This document shows positions 1 through 7,863 of a DNA stretch of 64,000 nucleotides, in pieces (position 1 is the stretch's first letter; each line of letters starts with the position of its first letter). The DNA is from Streptomyces broussonetiae. Its GTDB lineage: Bacteria > Actinomycetota > Actinomycetes > Streptomycetales > Streptomycetaceae. The position numbers were made by a program, and so were the translations under genes. The notes under the pieces are model-generated. The model did no database searches. It worked only from the letters and a program-made list of their open reading frames with translations, and was not told where the DNA came from. Where the stretch lies: positions 3,596,001-3,660,000 of the forward strand of contig NZ_CP047020.1 in assembly GCF_009796285.1 (NCBI RefSeq). Direction: 5' to 3'.

Positions 1-371
1 ATACCGGAGTAGTCCGGGATCTCCAGGGCCGGGCGGACGTCGACCTCGGCGGTGAAGTTCAGCGTCTCGCCGTCCTTCAGCTCGGTGATGTCGACCTCGG
101 GCTGGCCCAGCGGGCTCAGCTCGGCCTCGTTGACCGCCTCGGTGTAGAACTTGGGAAGCGCGTCGTTGACCGCCTCCTCCAGGACCGCACCGCGGCCGAA
201 CCGCTGGTCGATGACGCGGGCCGGGATCTTGCCCTTGCGGAAGCCCTTCACCGTGACCTGCTGGTTGATCTTCTTGTACGCCGCGTCGAGGCTGTCCTTG
301 AGCTCCTCGAAGGGCACCTCGACAGTGAGCCGAACCCGAGTCGGGTTCAGGGTCTCCACGGCGCTCTTCAC
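1..371 (-). CDS. tig: Trigger factor, N-terminal part (cut by window edge)
   Basis: Ribosome-associated peptidyl-prolyl isomerase and chaperone that receives nascent chains at the exit tunnel. About 123 N-terminal residues are visible. They hold the ribosome-binding domain with the signature GFRKGKIP at residues 43-50, followed by the start of the domain linker; the isomerase and C-terminal domains lie outside the window. The start is a GTG at 371-369. Divergent from nothing nearby; the 180 bases upstream to the tRNA should hold its promoter. Family recognition is firm. Confidence 0.95.
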   Translation of the reverse strand, partial: MKSAVETLNPTRVRLTVEVPFEELKDSLDAAYKKINQQVTVKGFRKGKIPARVIDQRFGRGAVLEEAVNDALPKFYTEAVNEAELSPLGQPEVDITELKDGETLNFTAEVDVRPALEIPDYSG

Positions 372-552
372 GGTTCGGTCTCCTTGTGGCTGACTTCTTG
401 GTTTCTGCCGAGCCAGACAGGTCCGGCGGATTTCGCCGCCCGGAGGAGTTCGTAGGCCGTGAGGGCCGGGACACACGGGCGCGCAGCTTGCATAGTAACC
501 GGAGCCGGTCAGCGCCCCAAAAGGCGATCATCACGACGCCGCGAGCCGGTGG

Positions 553-626
553 TCGGGGTGGCGGGATTTGAACCCACGGCCTTCCGCTCCCAAAGCGGAC
601 GCGCTACCAAGCTGCGCCACACCCCG
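553..626 (-). tRNA. tRNA-Pro (anticodon TGG)
   Basis: A 74-nt cloverleaf on the minus strand. The 7-bp acceptor stem pairs 626-620 with 560-554, the discriminator A is at 553, and CCA is not encoded. The anticodon arm has stem TCCGC/GCGGA and loop TTTGGGA, giving anticodon TGG. The T-arm GGTTCAAATCC is intact. A TACCCT box (minus strand, 647-642) about 16 bases upstream could be its -10. Confidence 0.95.
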
Positions 627-786
627 TCTGGTGCGACACGTAGGGTACATGCCCCGGCCGATTCCGTCGGCCGCATTCTCCGGGACGGCGCGCGGAAGGT
701 CTGCGGCGCGAACTCGTTGGCCTCGGCGCCGGGCGACCCGCTACGATGCGTGCAGTGCCGAGGTCACCGACCTGTGTCGCACTGCT

Positions 787-860
787 GCGGGCGTAGCTCA
801 ATGGTAGAGCCCTAGTCTTCCAAACTAGCTACGCGGGTTCGATTCCCGTCGCCCGCTCCA
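787..860 (+). tRNA. tRNA-Gly (anticodon TCC), attachment site of the AICE
   Basis: Complete cloverleaf: acceptor stem GCGGGCG (787-793) pairs with CGCCCGC (850-856). Anticodon stem CTAGT/ACTAG encloses loop CTTCCAA, anticodon TCC. The T-arm is GGTTCGATTCC. A CCA end is encoded at 858-860. A TACGAT box at 742-747 is a plausible -10. The 3' part from 816 is also att core: it recurs at 11722, so the present 3' end, including CCA, was brought by the integrated element. Confidence 0.95.
816..858 (+). repeat. att repeat, tRNA-side copy
   Basis: 43 bases identical to 11722-11764. It covers the anticodon loop, T-arm and acceptor 3' strand of tRNA-Gly. Base 815 is G here and A in the other copy; 859 is C here and T there. 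After four mostly different bases the match resumes for ACGCCGAAGGCCC (862-874), so the terminator entry also resembles the chromosomal one. Confidence 0.93.
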
Positions 861-865
861 TACGC

Positions 866-910
866 CGAAGGCCCAGATCAGGTAGCAAATTTACTACCCC
901 TGGGCCTTCG
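866..910. terminator. Terminator shared by tRNA-Gly and integrase
   Basis: Stem CGAAGGCCCAG (866-876) pairs perfectly with CTGGGCCTTCG (900-910). The loop carries an inner GGTAG/CTACC helix around an A/T-rich tip. It sits between the tRNA 3' end and the stop codon of the convergent integrase gene (928), so it can end transcription from both sides. It is element DNA and replaces the chromosomal terminator now found at 11773. Confidence 0.8.
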
Positions 911-927
911 ATCGTTCCGCGAGCCGT

Positions 928-2094
928 TCAGCCCTGCGTGTCCCCCGCGTGCCCCTTGGGCTTCCGGTCTTGCTTCTTCTTCGCTCGGCTCTTCTTCAGT
1001 CCCTTGTCGACGAGCCCACTCACAGCCTCAGCGATCAGCCGATCCCGCTCCGCACTGGCGTGCTGATAGATCAGCGCGGCTCGAGCCGTGCTGTGGCCCA
1101 TGCGCGCCATCAGCTCCCGCGTGCTGGCCCCGGTCGACGCGGCAAGGGTGTTGCCGGTGTGCCGAAGATCATGGAAGTGCAGGCCCTTGATCCCGGCATC
1201 CTCGCAGGCCTTGCGCCACAGCCCGTTGAAGTGATTCCGGCGGGGAGTCGCCCCCTTGGCCCCGACGAAAACAAGACCGTCCGCGCCCGGTTCGGCGTAC
1301 CGCTTCAGATGATCGCGGATGTCCGGGACGATCGCGGCCGGGATGGAGACTGTGCGCTTGCCCGCAGCGCTCTTGGGCGCCTTGATCTCACGCTGACCGT
1401 TGAACAGCTCGGCGACAGCTCGGCGGACACGCACGGCGCCCTGGTCAAGGTCAATGTCCCGGCGGTGCAGGCCGATCAGCTCACCCCAGCGCAGGCCCAG
1501 GAACCCGGCCATGAGCACAAGCGCCCGATAGCGTGGCTGGATCGCGTCGGCGAGGTCGTAGACCTCCTGCACGGTCGCAGTGGGCCGCTCAGGCGTGTGC
1601 ACGACGCTGGCGCCCTTGATGGTGCACGGGTTGCGCCGGATCATCTGGTCGGCGACGGCCGTACCCATGATCGCGCGCAGCAGGGCGTACGCCTTGGCAA
1701 CGGTCGTCGCACCGGTGCCGGCGGCGAGCTTGTCAGCGCGCCAGCGTCGCACGAGCGGGGGCGAGATCTCCGCGACGTTGACGGCCCCGAAGTCGGGTTC
1801 GAGGTGCTGTCGCAGGAGCGATCCGTAGAGCTGACGCGTGGTCGTGGTCAGCTCTCGTTCCTTGATCCACGCGGTGGCATAGGACCCGAAGAGCACCTTC
1901 CCAGCATCCGGGTCGTGCCAGTCACCACGCCGCATCTCGGTCTGCTTGTCGGCAAGCCAGTCGTCCGCGTCCTTCTTCGTGCGGAAGGTCTCCGGGGCGG
2001 GCCGCAGAAGCCCGTCGGGGCCGACGTAGCGAGCCTGATAGCGGCCGGACGGGAGCTTGCGGACACGGCCGAACTGTCGACGCTTCGCAGCCAT
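928..2094 (-). CDS. int: Tyrosine site-specific integrase of the AICE
   Basis: 388-residue phage-type integrase that recombines attP with the tRNA-Gly attB and, with Xis, reverses this. It has an N-terminal arm-binding AP2-like region (about 10-60), a SAM-like core-binding domain (65-165) and the catalytic domain. Catalytic residues are visible: Arg202 in FLGLRWGEL, His308 and Arg311 in HDLRH, His334 and the nucleophile Tyr343 in LIYQHAS. The C-terminus is Lys-rich. The ATG overlaps the stop of xis by one base, so the two are translationally coupled. Position beside the att repeat is typical of AICEs. All motifs are intact. Confidence 0.97.
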   Translation of the reverse strand: MAAKRRQFGRVRKLPSGRYQARYVGPDGLLRPAPETFRTKKDADDWLADKQTEMRRGDWHDPDAGKVLFGSYATAWIKERELTTTTRQLYGSLLRQHLEPDFGAVNVAEISPPLVRRWRADKLAAGTGATTVAKAYALLRAIMGTAVADQMIRRNPCTIKGASVVHTPERPTATVQEVYDLADAIQPRYRALVLMAGFLGLRWGELIGLHRRDIDLDQGAVRVRRAVAELFNGQREIKAPKSAAGKRTVSIPAAIVPDIRDHLKRYAEPGADGLVFVGAKGATPRRNHFNGLWRKACEDAGIKGLHFHDLRHTGNTLAASTGASTRELMARMGHSTARAALIYQHASAERDRLIAEAVSGLVDKGLKKSRAKKKQDRKPKGHAGDTQG

Positions 2095-2309
2095 CAGGCA
2101 GCCCTCCCCAGGTCGGACCGACGAGGACGCACCGTATTGGCCTCGATGAACGCCTCTACGACGCTCTCCCGGATGCGGACGTACCGGCCGACCTTGACGT
2201 AGGCGATCCGACGCTCTTCGATCAGGCGGCGCGGGAAGCGCTCTCCACTCTCCTCCCAGGTCCCGAGCCGTACGGCAACCTGCTTGACGTCCAAGAGCTG
2301 ATCAGCCAT
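2094..2309 (-). CDS. xis: Excisionase, MerR/HTH_17-like
   Basis: 71-residue winged-helix DNA-binding protein of the AICE Xis type. It begins MADQLLDVKQVAVRLG, the first helix of the HTH. VKVGRYVRIRESVVEAFI follows as the wing and is the usual HTH_17 ending. It directs Int towards excision. The start is the ATG at 2309-2307. That ATG overlaps the rep stop codon by one base and its own stop overlaps the int start, making rep-xis-int one coupled unit. A longer open frame upstream is Pro/Arg-rich shadow of rep. Confidence 0.9.
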   Translation of the reverse strand: MADQLLDVKQVAVRLGTWEESGERFPRRLIEERRIAYVKVGRYVRIRESVVEAFIEANTVRPRRSDLGRAA

Positions 2310-3709
2310 CACCACTCCCCCTCCGTCTCGTGTTCGTGCAGGTCCGCCCGCACTTCGCGGGCAATCTCGCGGTTGTGCTCGATATCGCGCCGGACATTGG
2401 CCGCGAGCCAGGATTCGCCGGGGGTGTGGCCGTGTCCGGCGTAGGTCCAGTGGGCGAGGGTGAGCGTGGTTGCCTCCGGGTTGTCGTCGGGGTCGGGCAG
2501 GCCGAGGGCAGCGCGTTGCTGGGCGGCGCGGTAGTCGGCGCGGACCTGGCGGAGGGCGCCGAGGGTGGTGGAGTAGCGGCGGGACTTGGTGGAGAAGTGG
2601 CCGCGGAAGCCGAGCATGTGAGCCCAGTCCCGAAGCTTCCGGTCCGGGTAGAGGGCGTGGAGATCGAGGCACGCGGCGATGAGCCGGGCGGGATGGTCGG
2701 GCACGCCGAGCAGGGCCAGCGCCTCTTTGTTGCCAATGCGGCGGTCGACAGTGCCGGTAGTCTCGGCCGCTTTGGTGGCGTACTTGGCGAGGTAGGAGGC
2801 GACGGCCTGTTCGGTGATCTCTTCGCCCTTGCCGAAGGCCCGGATCGGACGCACGTCGAGCTGTTTGCCCCAGGTGAGGCTGCGGGCGGGCTGGTCCCCG
2901 GCGGGGTCGATGTCGACCGTTAAGCGCTCTGGGTCTGCGGCGGCGCGGATGGCCTTGGTGAGCAGGTCGAGGGTGGCCCAGGCCGGGGGTGGGCTGTCGG
3001 GTCCGTCGGGACCGTCGAACCGGACCACGGCATGGAAGTGGACAGCACCGCGCTTCTGGTATTCGGCGACCTTGCCGAAGGAGACGCGAGCCTGTGCGTG
3101 GGCTTCCTTCTGGGTGAGACCGGCGCGACGGGCGATCTCACGGCGCAGGTAGATCGTGAAGTAGCGCCACAGGTCGGAGGCGTGGTTGTTCCACAGCACG
3201 GCGCCCGCGTAGTCGTAGGTCTCGGGGTTGAGCGGGGTACCGAGTTCGGGCGCGTCCTCGCTGTGGCGGGTGCCGCAGCGGCAGGGCCGGTTGTCGTGCC
3301 GGTTGTGGACCGGGCCGAACGAGGGGGCGGTGAGGGTGGCGAAGACGCGGGGGTGATCCCGGATCGTTTCGGGAGTGCCTTTGGCGGGGTCGCCGACGAG
3401 TCCGGCACGGATGAGGTGGTAGGTGTCTCCGGCGTAGGTCCAGGCGCAGGAGGGGCAGCGCGAGGCGCGGCGGTTGCCGCAGGCGAGGCGGAGCCGACCG
3501 CCGGGTTCGGTGTCGGTCGAGTAGTGGTGCAGGACCTGGCCGGTGACTGCGTCGCGGGTGACGGTGGAGCCTTGCAGGTGGATCGGGTCGGAGCAGCCGC
3601 CGGTACGGCGGATCTGGTCCTGGATGCGGTCGAAGCCGGTGGACCCGGCCAGCCTCAGCAGATCACTGAGGGTGGCCGGGTCCAGGCCCGCCGCGGTGGC
3701 GGTGTTCAA
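2309..3709 (-). CDS. repSA: RepSA-type rolling-circle replication initiator
   Basis: About 466 residues. AICE initiators of the pSAM2 RepSA family nick the double-strand origin of the excised circle and stay linked through tyrosine. A zinc-binding cluster CRCGTRH and the Cys pair in CPSCAW precede the HUH motif HFHAVV (HFH at 224-226). The nicking-tyrosine motif YLAKYATK (Tyr306, Tyr310) follows. The start is chosen at TTG 3709. It is preceded by GAGGGGG and overlaps the stop of the upstream gene (ATTGA), implying coupling. The frame stays open upstream but that stretch overlaps the neighbouring gene and has no convincing start. Confidence 0.92.
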   Translation of the reverse strand: MNTATAAGLDPATLSDLLRLAGSTGFDRIQDQIRRTGGCSDPIHLQGSTVTRDAVTGQVLHHYSTDTEPGGRLRLACGNRRASRCPSCAWTYAGDTYHLIRAGLVGDPAKGTPETIRDHPRVFATLTAPSFGPVHNRHDNRPCRCGTRHSEDAPELGTPLNPETYDYAGAVLWNNHASDLWRYFTIYLRREIARRAGLTQKEAHAQARVSFGKVAEYQKRGAVHFHAVVRFDGPDGPDSPPPAWATLDLLTKAIRAAADPERLTVDIDPAGDQPARSLTWGKQLDVRPIRAFGKGEEITEQAVASYLAKYATKAAETTGTVDRRIGNKEALALLGVPDHPARLIAACLDLHALYPDRKLRDWAHMLGFRGHFSTKSRRYSTTLGALRQVRADYRAAQQRAALGLPDPDDNPEATTLTLAHWTYAGHGHTPGESWLAANVRRDIEHNREIAREVRADLHEHETEGEW

Positions 3710-3957
3710 TGGGCCCCCTCTTTGCCGTTCTTGCGCGGGGGGTCGGAGTGGAAGCGCTTCGTTCCCAGGTCGCGGCCCTCGTGCTCGTAGCGAGCGGCGT
3801 TGGGGTTGCGGTCGTTCCAGTCCTCGGCGCACACCTTGTGGACCGCTTCACCGGCGTGTGAGCGCAGGGGCGTGGTGGTGCCGCACTCGGTGCAGGGCTT
3901 GGCCTTGGGGTCGTAGTGCTGGTTGGAGTTCCAGTTCAGGAGTCCCACAGCGGTCAC
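3706..3957 (-). CDS. Small AICE protein with Cys/His pairs, unknown function
   Basis: 83 residues, hydrophilic. CTEC near residue 22 and a later HKVC give four potential metal ligands, so a small zinc ribbon is possible. The C-terminus is charged (PPRKNGKEG). Its start overlaps the next upstream gene by four bases and its stop overlaps the rep start, so it is cotranscribed and probably coupled to rep. Not recognised beyond being a typical AICE accessory gene. Confidence 0.75.
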   Translation of the reverse strand: MTAVGLLNWNSNQHYDPKAKPCTECGTTTPLRSHAGEAVHKVCAEDWNDRNPNAARYEHEGRDLGTKRFHSDPPRKNGKEGAH

Positions 3958-4136
3958 CTCCCGGCCCTTACGAGCGCCCGGGCGGGCGCAATGAGCCCGG
4001 TGCCCTTGCAGGCCGGGCAGGTGACGGTGAGCGTCTTACGGGTGCCGTCACTGTCACGGGTGCCGGTGGTGATCGCGGCGGCGGAGAAGCCGTCGCAGTC
4101 GCGGCAGACGGGCGTGTTCAGGGCGCGCTGGGGCAT
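3954..4136 (-). CDS. DnaJ-type zinc-finger mini-protein
   Basis: 60 residues with two CxxC pairs: CRDC at residues 11-14 and CPACKGTG near 40-47. The second matches the CxxCxGxG repeat of DnaJ cysteine-rich domains. Such one-finger proteins are common in Streptomyces AICEs; their job is unknown and a role in DNA or protein binding is inference. ATG start at 4136. The stop overlaps the start of the downstream 83-residue gene by four bases. Confidence 0.75.
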   Translation of the reverse strand: MPQRALNTPVCRDCDGFSAAAITTGTRDSDGTRKTLTVTCPACKGTGLIAPARALVRAGR

Positions 4137-4186
4137 GATGTGGCTTCCCTTTCGGGTCCGTTGGATCTGGAAGTGGTTGCAGGCGT

Positions 4187-4223
4187 CCGGGGCGGCGGAT
4201 CTTTGGCGAGTGAGCCGCCCCGG
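4187..4223 (-). terminator. Hairpin inside the AICE transfer/replication operon
   Basis: CCGGGGCGGC (4187-4196) pairs with GCCGCCCCGG (4214-4223) around a 17-base loop, with no U-run. It lies in the only sizeable gap (4137-4230) in this gene run, between the 78-residue protein and the zinc-finger gene. It may act as a partial terminator or mRNA processing site separating transfer from replication genes. No other feature is seen in the gap. Confidence 0.45.
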
Positions 4224-4230
4224 GGGCCGT

Positions 4231-4467
4231 TCAGCGGCGGCGGTTGCGACCGCGCGGGATAGGCGGGATGGAGTCGTAGGACTCCTGGCCGGTGCGGAAG
4301 TCGCTCAGGTCGGTCACGTCCTTGTCGTTGCCGACCTGCCGCATGATCCGGTTCATGGCCTTGGTGTCCCGGTGCCGTCGGGCGATGGCGTACTCGCGGC
4401 CGAGTTCCACCATTTCCTCGTTGCGGGCGGGTTCCGGGGTGCTGTTCTTGCGGCTGAAGATGCCCAT
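4231..4467 (-). CDS. Small hydrophilic AICE protein, unknown
   Basis: 78 residues, starting MGIFSRK and ending in the basic tail RGRNRRR. It is mostly charged helix (residues 17-45) with no recognisable domain. The ATG is at 4467-4465, one base from the stop of the membrane protein gene upstream. Operon position among spd-like genes suggests a role in intramycelial spread; this is context only. Confidence 0.65.
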   Translation of the reverse strand: MGIFSRKNSTPEPARNEEMVELGREYAIARRHRDTKAMNRIMRQVGNDKDVTDLSDFRTGQESYDSIPPIPRGRNRRR

Positions 4468-4468
4468 G

Positions 4469-4777
4469 TCAGTGGCCCTTCTGGTTGTTGACGAGCGAGC
4501 GGAGCACGACAGCGACCACAGCGACGGACATCCCGGTGATGGCGACCGCCAGCAGCAGCGAGACCAGGACCGCACCGACGACAAGGACCACGGCAGTGCC
4601 GCCGCCGACGAGGGCGAACATGGTGCCGGGGGTGAGCTGGACGGTGGGCCGGTTCGGGGCCGGGGCCGCCGGGACGACCGGGGTCGAGGCCGCCTGAACG
4701 GGCGCCGGGGCGGTCTGCGTGTGGGCAGGGGCCGGGGGCGGGGCGGTGTCCGGGGTCGGGTACTTCGGGGTGAACAC
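4469..4777 (-). CDS. SpdB-like small membrane protein
   Basis: 102 residues. The first half is Pro/Ala/Thr-rich. The second half holds two adjacent membrane segments: FALVGGGTAVVLVVGAVLV and a following Leu/Val/Ala run up to VVLRSL. GTG start at 4777 with GAGGAG seven bases upstream; the frame extends further but without a ribosome site. Spd proteins of AICEs and Streptomyces plasmids carry the element across hyphal septa. The family call rests on size, topology and position between other spd-type genes. Confidence 0.7.
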   Translation of the reverse strand: MFTPKYPTPDTAPPPAPAHTQTAPAPVQAASTPVVPAAPAPNRPTVQLTPGTMFALVGGGTAVVLVVGAVLVSLLLAVAITGMSVAVVAVVLRSLVNNQKGH

Positions 4778-4791
4778 GGGTGGGTCTCCTC

Positions 4792-4974
4792 TCAGGCGCA
4801 GTGGTGGGTGCGGGCGGCGAGTTCGGCGGCCGAGCGGTCGGCGTGGTCGGTGGAGAAGCCGCACTTAGGGGCGGTGCAGGCGGCGGCGTGCCGGATCTGA
4901 CCGCGGCCGTTGTTGTAGGTGCCGACCTGAACGGGCCCGATGCGGATCACGTCGTAGAAGCGGTTCGGGCGCAC
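4792..4974 (-). CDS. Mobile element transfer protein (SpdD-like), 60 residues
   Basis: Starts VRPNRFYDVIRIGPVQVGTY and contains the pair CTAPKC plus HTHHC at the end, resembling the short mobile-element transfer proteins annotated in Streptomyces AICEs. The start is GTG 4974 behind a strong AAGGAGG. It lies between the DUF2637 gene and the SpdB-like gene. Function in spread is by association; the Cys/His pattern could bind zinc. Confidence 0.78.
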   Translation of the reverse strand: MRPNRFYDVIRIGPVQVGTYNNGRGQIRHAAACTAPKCGFSTDHADRSAAELAARTHHCA

Positions 4975-4993
4975 GGTTGAACCTCCTTGGGTG

Positions 4994-5632
4994 TCAGGCG
5001 AGTTGAGCGGCGATGGCCCCGGCGAGGTCGTCAGGGACGCCAAGCCGGGCGCGCAGGGTGGCGGTGTCGATGTCCGTGCCGGTGCGGCTGCGGTGGTCGG
5101 CTGCGACCTTGCGGGCGTGGTCGACCAGCGCGGGAGGCACGACCGGGACCGTTTCCGGCAGAGCCGGAGCGGGCTCCGGGGCCGTGATCTGCTCCGGCTG
5201 CGGTTCCGGGTCGGGTGCGGGGGCCGGGACTGCGGGTGCCGGCGGAACCGGCGCCGGGTTGTCGGCCGGGTCAGGTGAGGGCGAGTGGGCGAGCAGGGTG
5301 CCGCCCAGGAAGGCGAGTGCGGGCCATCCGGCGATGCCCAGGCGGAGCAGTGCGGGCGGGTTGGCCAGGTCGAGGAATCCGGCGGTGGCGACGTTGGCGC
5401 CGAGCGAGGCGACCAGGGCGACGAGGAACCAGCACCAGGCCAGCCGCGTGCGCTGTACCCGAAGCCGACGCCAGGCGGCGACCAACAGCAGGTCGACCGA
5501 GACGGGGTAGGCCCAGGCCTTCCAGCCGGACTGTCCGGCCGCGGCGGCAAGGTCGTGCAGGTGGGCGAAGGACAGAGCCCCGGCAATCACGGCCTGCACC
5601 AGGACAGCATCCGGGCGGATCGAGCGGACCAT
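4994..5632 (-). CDS. DUF2637 membrane protein of the AICE (SpdB3-like)
   Basis: 212 residues. Four hydrophobic segments lie in residues 8-125, with the DUF2637 hallmark around AWAYPVSVDLLLVAAWRR. A Pro-rich linker and a C-terminal soluble domain with a possible DNA-binding helix (ALVDHARKVAADH to the end) follow. The ATG at 5632 is chosen because the in-frame GTG nine bases earlier falls inside the ribosome site AAGGAGG. DUF2637 proteins accompany traB in AICEs and are thought to form part of the spread apparatus in the septal membrane. Confidence 0.82.
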   Translation of the reverse strand: MVRSIRPDAVLVQAVIAGALSFAHLHDLAAAAGQSGWKAWAYPVSVDLLLVAAWRRLRVQRTRLAWCWFLVALVASLGANVATAGFLDLANPPALLRLGIAGWPALAFLGGTLLAHSPSPDPADNPAPVPPAPAVPAPAPDPEPQPEQITAPEPAPALPETVPVVPPALVDHARKVAADHRSRTGTDIDTATLRARLGVPDDLAGAIAAQLA

Positions 5633-5704
5633 GGTCTTCACCTCCTTCAGGGAGTGGGCCAGGGCGGGCGATCGGTGGTCGGCGGCCCGGTCCCGGCAAG
5701 GGGG

Positions 5705-5908
5705 CTAGTCGGCAGGGGCGTCGCCGGAGCCAAGGCAGTTCAGGCACAGGCCCGTCTGCTCCCCGACCGCGCGACGCTTGCGGCCGACCCGGACGGTGCG
5801 GGAGACCTCTCCGGTGCCCTTGCAGACCGGGCACTTCGCGGGCTCAGGCTCTGGCGGAGCCGCCTTGCGGCGGGTGGCGGGCCTCTTGGCGGTGGCCATG
5901 GCCATCAC
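5705..5908 (-). CDS. Second DnaJ-type zinc-finger mini-protein
   Basis: 67 residues. A basic N-terminus (KRPATRRKAA) is followed by CPVCKGTGEV and CLNCLGSG, two CxxCxGxG repeats that form one complete DnaJ-like zinc centre. It may start at GTG 5908, overlapping the upstream stop, or at ATG 5905 or 5899. The basic tail suggests nucleic-acid binding; this is inference. Bases 5642-5704 downstream show nothing. Confidence 0.78.
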   Translation of the reverse strand: MMAMATAKRPATRRKAAPPEPEPAKCPVCKGTGEVSRTVRVGRKRRAVGEQTGLCLNCLGSGDAPAD

Positions 5909-6108
5909 CCCTGGCCGGGGTACTCGGGCCCGTCGGTCGGGTCGTAGCCGGGCGGGAAGACTCCGGGCGGAGGCTCCGGCAGCGACACAGCCAAAGACGG
6001 GCCGATGGCGTCGATGAAGTCGAGGTCCGCGCCGACCGTGTCGGCGTAGAGGGCGAGTTGGCCGAGCATCACCACGGTGCGGGCAAAGTCCTCGCAGTTA
6101 GGGCACAT
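5905..6108 (-). CDS. Small AICE protein, unknown
   Basis: 67 residues beginning MCPNCEDFARTVV, with an N-terminal CPNC pair, an amphipathic helix to about residue 35 and a Pro/Gly-rich end. The ATG at 6108 has GGAG eight bases upstream; the longer open frame lacks a ribosome site. It overlaps the zinc-finger gene by four bases. Not recognised. Together with its neighbour it forms a pair of Cys-containing small proteins directly after traB. Confidence 0.7.
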   Translation of the reverse strand: MCPNCEDFARTVVMLGQLALYADTVGADLDFIDAIGPSLAVSLPEPPPGVFPPGYDPTDGPEYPGQG

Positions 6109-6190
6109 GGCGGGTGATCTCCTTGCTTGAGGCATGGCTCGGGTAGGGACCTGGCGCGAGGCGGTCACGCCGACCGTGGAACGGCAGTGA

Positions 6191-7528
6191 TCAGGGAGCA
6201 GCCGGGATGGACTCCACAGCCGGGGCATCCGCCGGGGCCGGGATGCCGAGGACGGGCCGGAACGGTGCCAGGAACGGCAACTCCGGCGTCAGGTGGGCGA
6301 ACTCGCGGCAGACCGCCGCGGCTTGTTCGGGGGTGGTCTCCGGGGTGCGGATGCGGGACCAGCCGCCGGAGGTGTCACCGGCCACCGCGATACCCGGGCG
6401 GTCCGGCTGGATCACGGTCACGGCAGCAACCGCGTCCGGGGCGATGTCGCCCAAGCCCATCTCGGCGGTCTGCTTGTCGTTGACCCGGTGCACGACCCGC
6501 CCAGTGAGCTGAGCCCGCAAAGCGGTCGCGCCCTTGCCGAGGTCGGAGCCGAAGCGCTGGCCGCACACCTCCAGGTAGATCCCGATCGCGCGGGCCATCT
6601 GGCCCAGGCGGACCAGTTGCATGACCGTGCGATCCCGGGCCGCCTCATCCTTCCTCGAGGTCACCCAGAACAGCTCAGCCACCTCATCGACCAGGACAAC
6701 GAGCGGGACCGGGCGGACCTTGTCCGGCAGCGCCCACAGGTCGGAGACACCGTGCAGGGCGAGCAGGTCGAAGCGCTCTTCCATCTCACCCACCAGCGCG
6801 TCAATCAGCAGCCCGGCACTCTGCGGATCGGTGGCCAGAGCCGACAGCCGGGGCGCGTAGGCGCTGTGTTCCACCCCGCGCTTGCAGTCAATCCCGACCA
6901 GAGCGACCGGCAGTTGCGCCAGCCCCTTGACCAGATTGCGCTGATACACCGACTTGCCGGACAGCGTGGCACCCAGCGTCAATGCCATCGGGACCTTGCG
7001 GTAGTCCCGCTCGAAGACCGTGCCATCCTCCCGCAGCGCGACAGGAACGACCAGGTCACGAGGCCGGGCCGAGCGCGGCAGCCGGACCCGCCGAAGCACG
7101 TCGTACCCGGTCATCCGCAGCTCGACGTACCCCGGCTTGATCTCCACCACGGTCACCGACTGCACCCCGAACGCGTGCCGGAGCCGCTGAGAGGCCGCAG
7201 CCAGGTCGGCCGGTTCCAGACCCGCCGGAAGCCGCAGCGTGACCCGCAACCCGGTCATCGTCGGCCGAACCCGGCGAACCTTCGGCGGCACCGGCCGCAC
7301 CTCCCGACGCGCCACGTTCCGTGTCATGAACGCCCGCAGACGGGACGGCTGCACCGTCAGCCCGCACACCTCCATCGTGGAGTTGTAGTTCCAGGTGAAC
7401 CGGCCCCAGGTGACCGGTAGACCCACCAGCGACCAGTACACGCGCGGGGCGCGGGCCTTGGCGTAGCCGAGCCCACCAACACCGGCCGCGGCACCACCCA
7501 GCTCGAACCAGGCGGCTACGTCGGTCAT
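6191..7528 (-). CDS. traB: TraB-type FtsK/SpoIIIE DNA translocase
   Basis: 445 residues. It is the conjugation motor of AICEs, a hexameric septal ATPase that moves double-stranded element DNA between hyphae. The N-terminus has a short hydrophobic stretch. The ATPase core shows Walker A GATLSGKS (186-193) and Walker B PLVVLVDE (Asp281, Glu282). GQRFGSDLGKGATALRAQ follows as the sensor region of FtsK-like transfer proteins. The C-terminus is short, so the DNA-recognition helix is not obvious. ATG 7528 lies three bases from the stop of the upstream gene. Confidence 0.93.
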   Translation of the reverse strand: MTDVAAWFELGGAAAGVGGLGYAKARAPRVYWSLVGLPVTWGRFTWNYNSTMEVCGLTVQPSRLRAFMTRNVARREVRPVPPKVRRVRPTMTGLRVTLRLPAGLEPADLAAASQRLRHAFGVQSVTVVEIKPGYVELRMTGYDVLRRVRLPRSARPRDLVVPVALREDGTVFERDYRKVPMALTLGATLSGKSVYQRNLVKGLAQLPVALVGIDCKRGVEHSAYAPRLSALATDPQSAGLLIDALVGEMEERFDLLALHGVSDLWALPDKVRPVPLVVLVDEVAELFWVTSRKDEAARDRTVMQLVRLGQMARAIGIYLEVCGQRFGSDLGKGATALRAQLTGRVVHRVNDKQTAEMGLGDIAPDAVAAVTVIQPDRPGIAVAGDTSGGWSRIRTPETTPEQAAAVCREFAHLTPELPFLAPFRPVLGIPAPADAPAVESIPAAP

Positions 7529-7530
7529 GA

Positions 7531-7863
7531 TCAGGCCCCGAGCGGCGTGATCGCGACCGCGCGGAACGAGATCCCGTGCCGCTTCTGACCGTTGAACTCG
7601 TTCTCCCAGTCACGGGCCTTCAGCCCGGTCACGGCCACCGGCGTACCCGGCGCAAGCTTCTCGGGGACCCCAGTCTCCGGCACGGTCACCTGGTAGAGGT
7701 TTCCCTCTCCCTCGTCCGAGACCAGCAGACCCACGGTCGACAGGTCCGCGTTGCTCTCCCGGTCCACGGCCCGCTCACCGGTCTTCTTGTTGACCATCTT
7801 CGGCTCGGGCGCGGTCGCCACGAACACCACAGCGGTCGAAAGATCGATCTTGAAGGACGGCAT
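7531..7863 (-). CDS. Pra-like AICE regulatory protein (tentative)
   Basis: 110 residues. It opens with a beta-rich stretch containing VFVATAPEPKMVNKKTGE, then a segment ending KARDWENEFNGQKRHG and ISFRAVAI. The general plan resembles the short plasmid replication/integration/excision activators (Pra) of AICEs. In pSAM2, Pra is encoded next to korSA and is repressed by KorSA. Here the gene is first in the leftward operon and divergent from the GntR gene, which fits. Sequence recognition alone is weak; an OB-like single-strand-binding fold is an alternative. Confidence 0.55.
   Translation of the reverse strand: MPSFKIDLSTAVVFVATAPEPKMVNKKTGERAVDRESNADLSTVGLLVSDEGEGNLYQVTVPETGVPEKLAPGTPVAVTGLKARDWENEFNGQKRHGISFRAVAITPLGA

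Noticed and set aside
2302..2736. Ser/Thr/Pro-rich frames inside rep
   Set aside because: Alternative-frame shadows of the RepSA gene without start signals.
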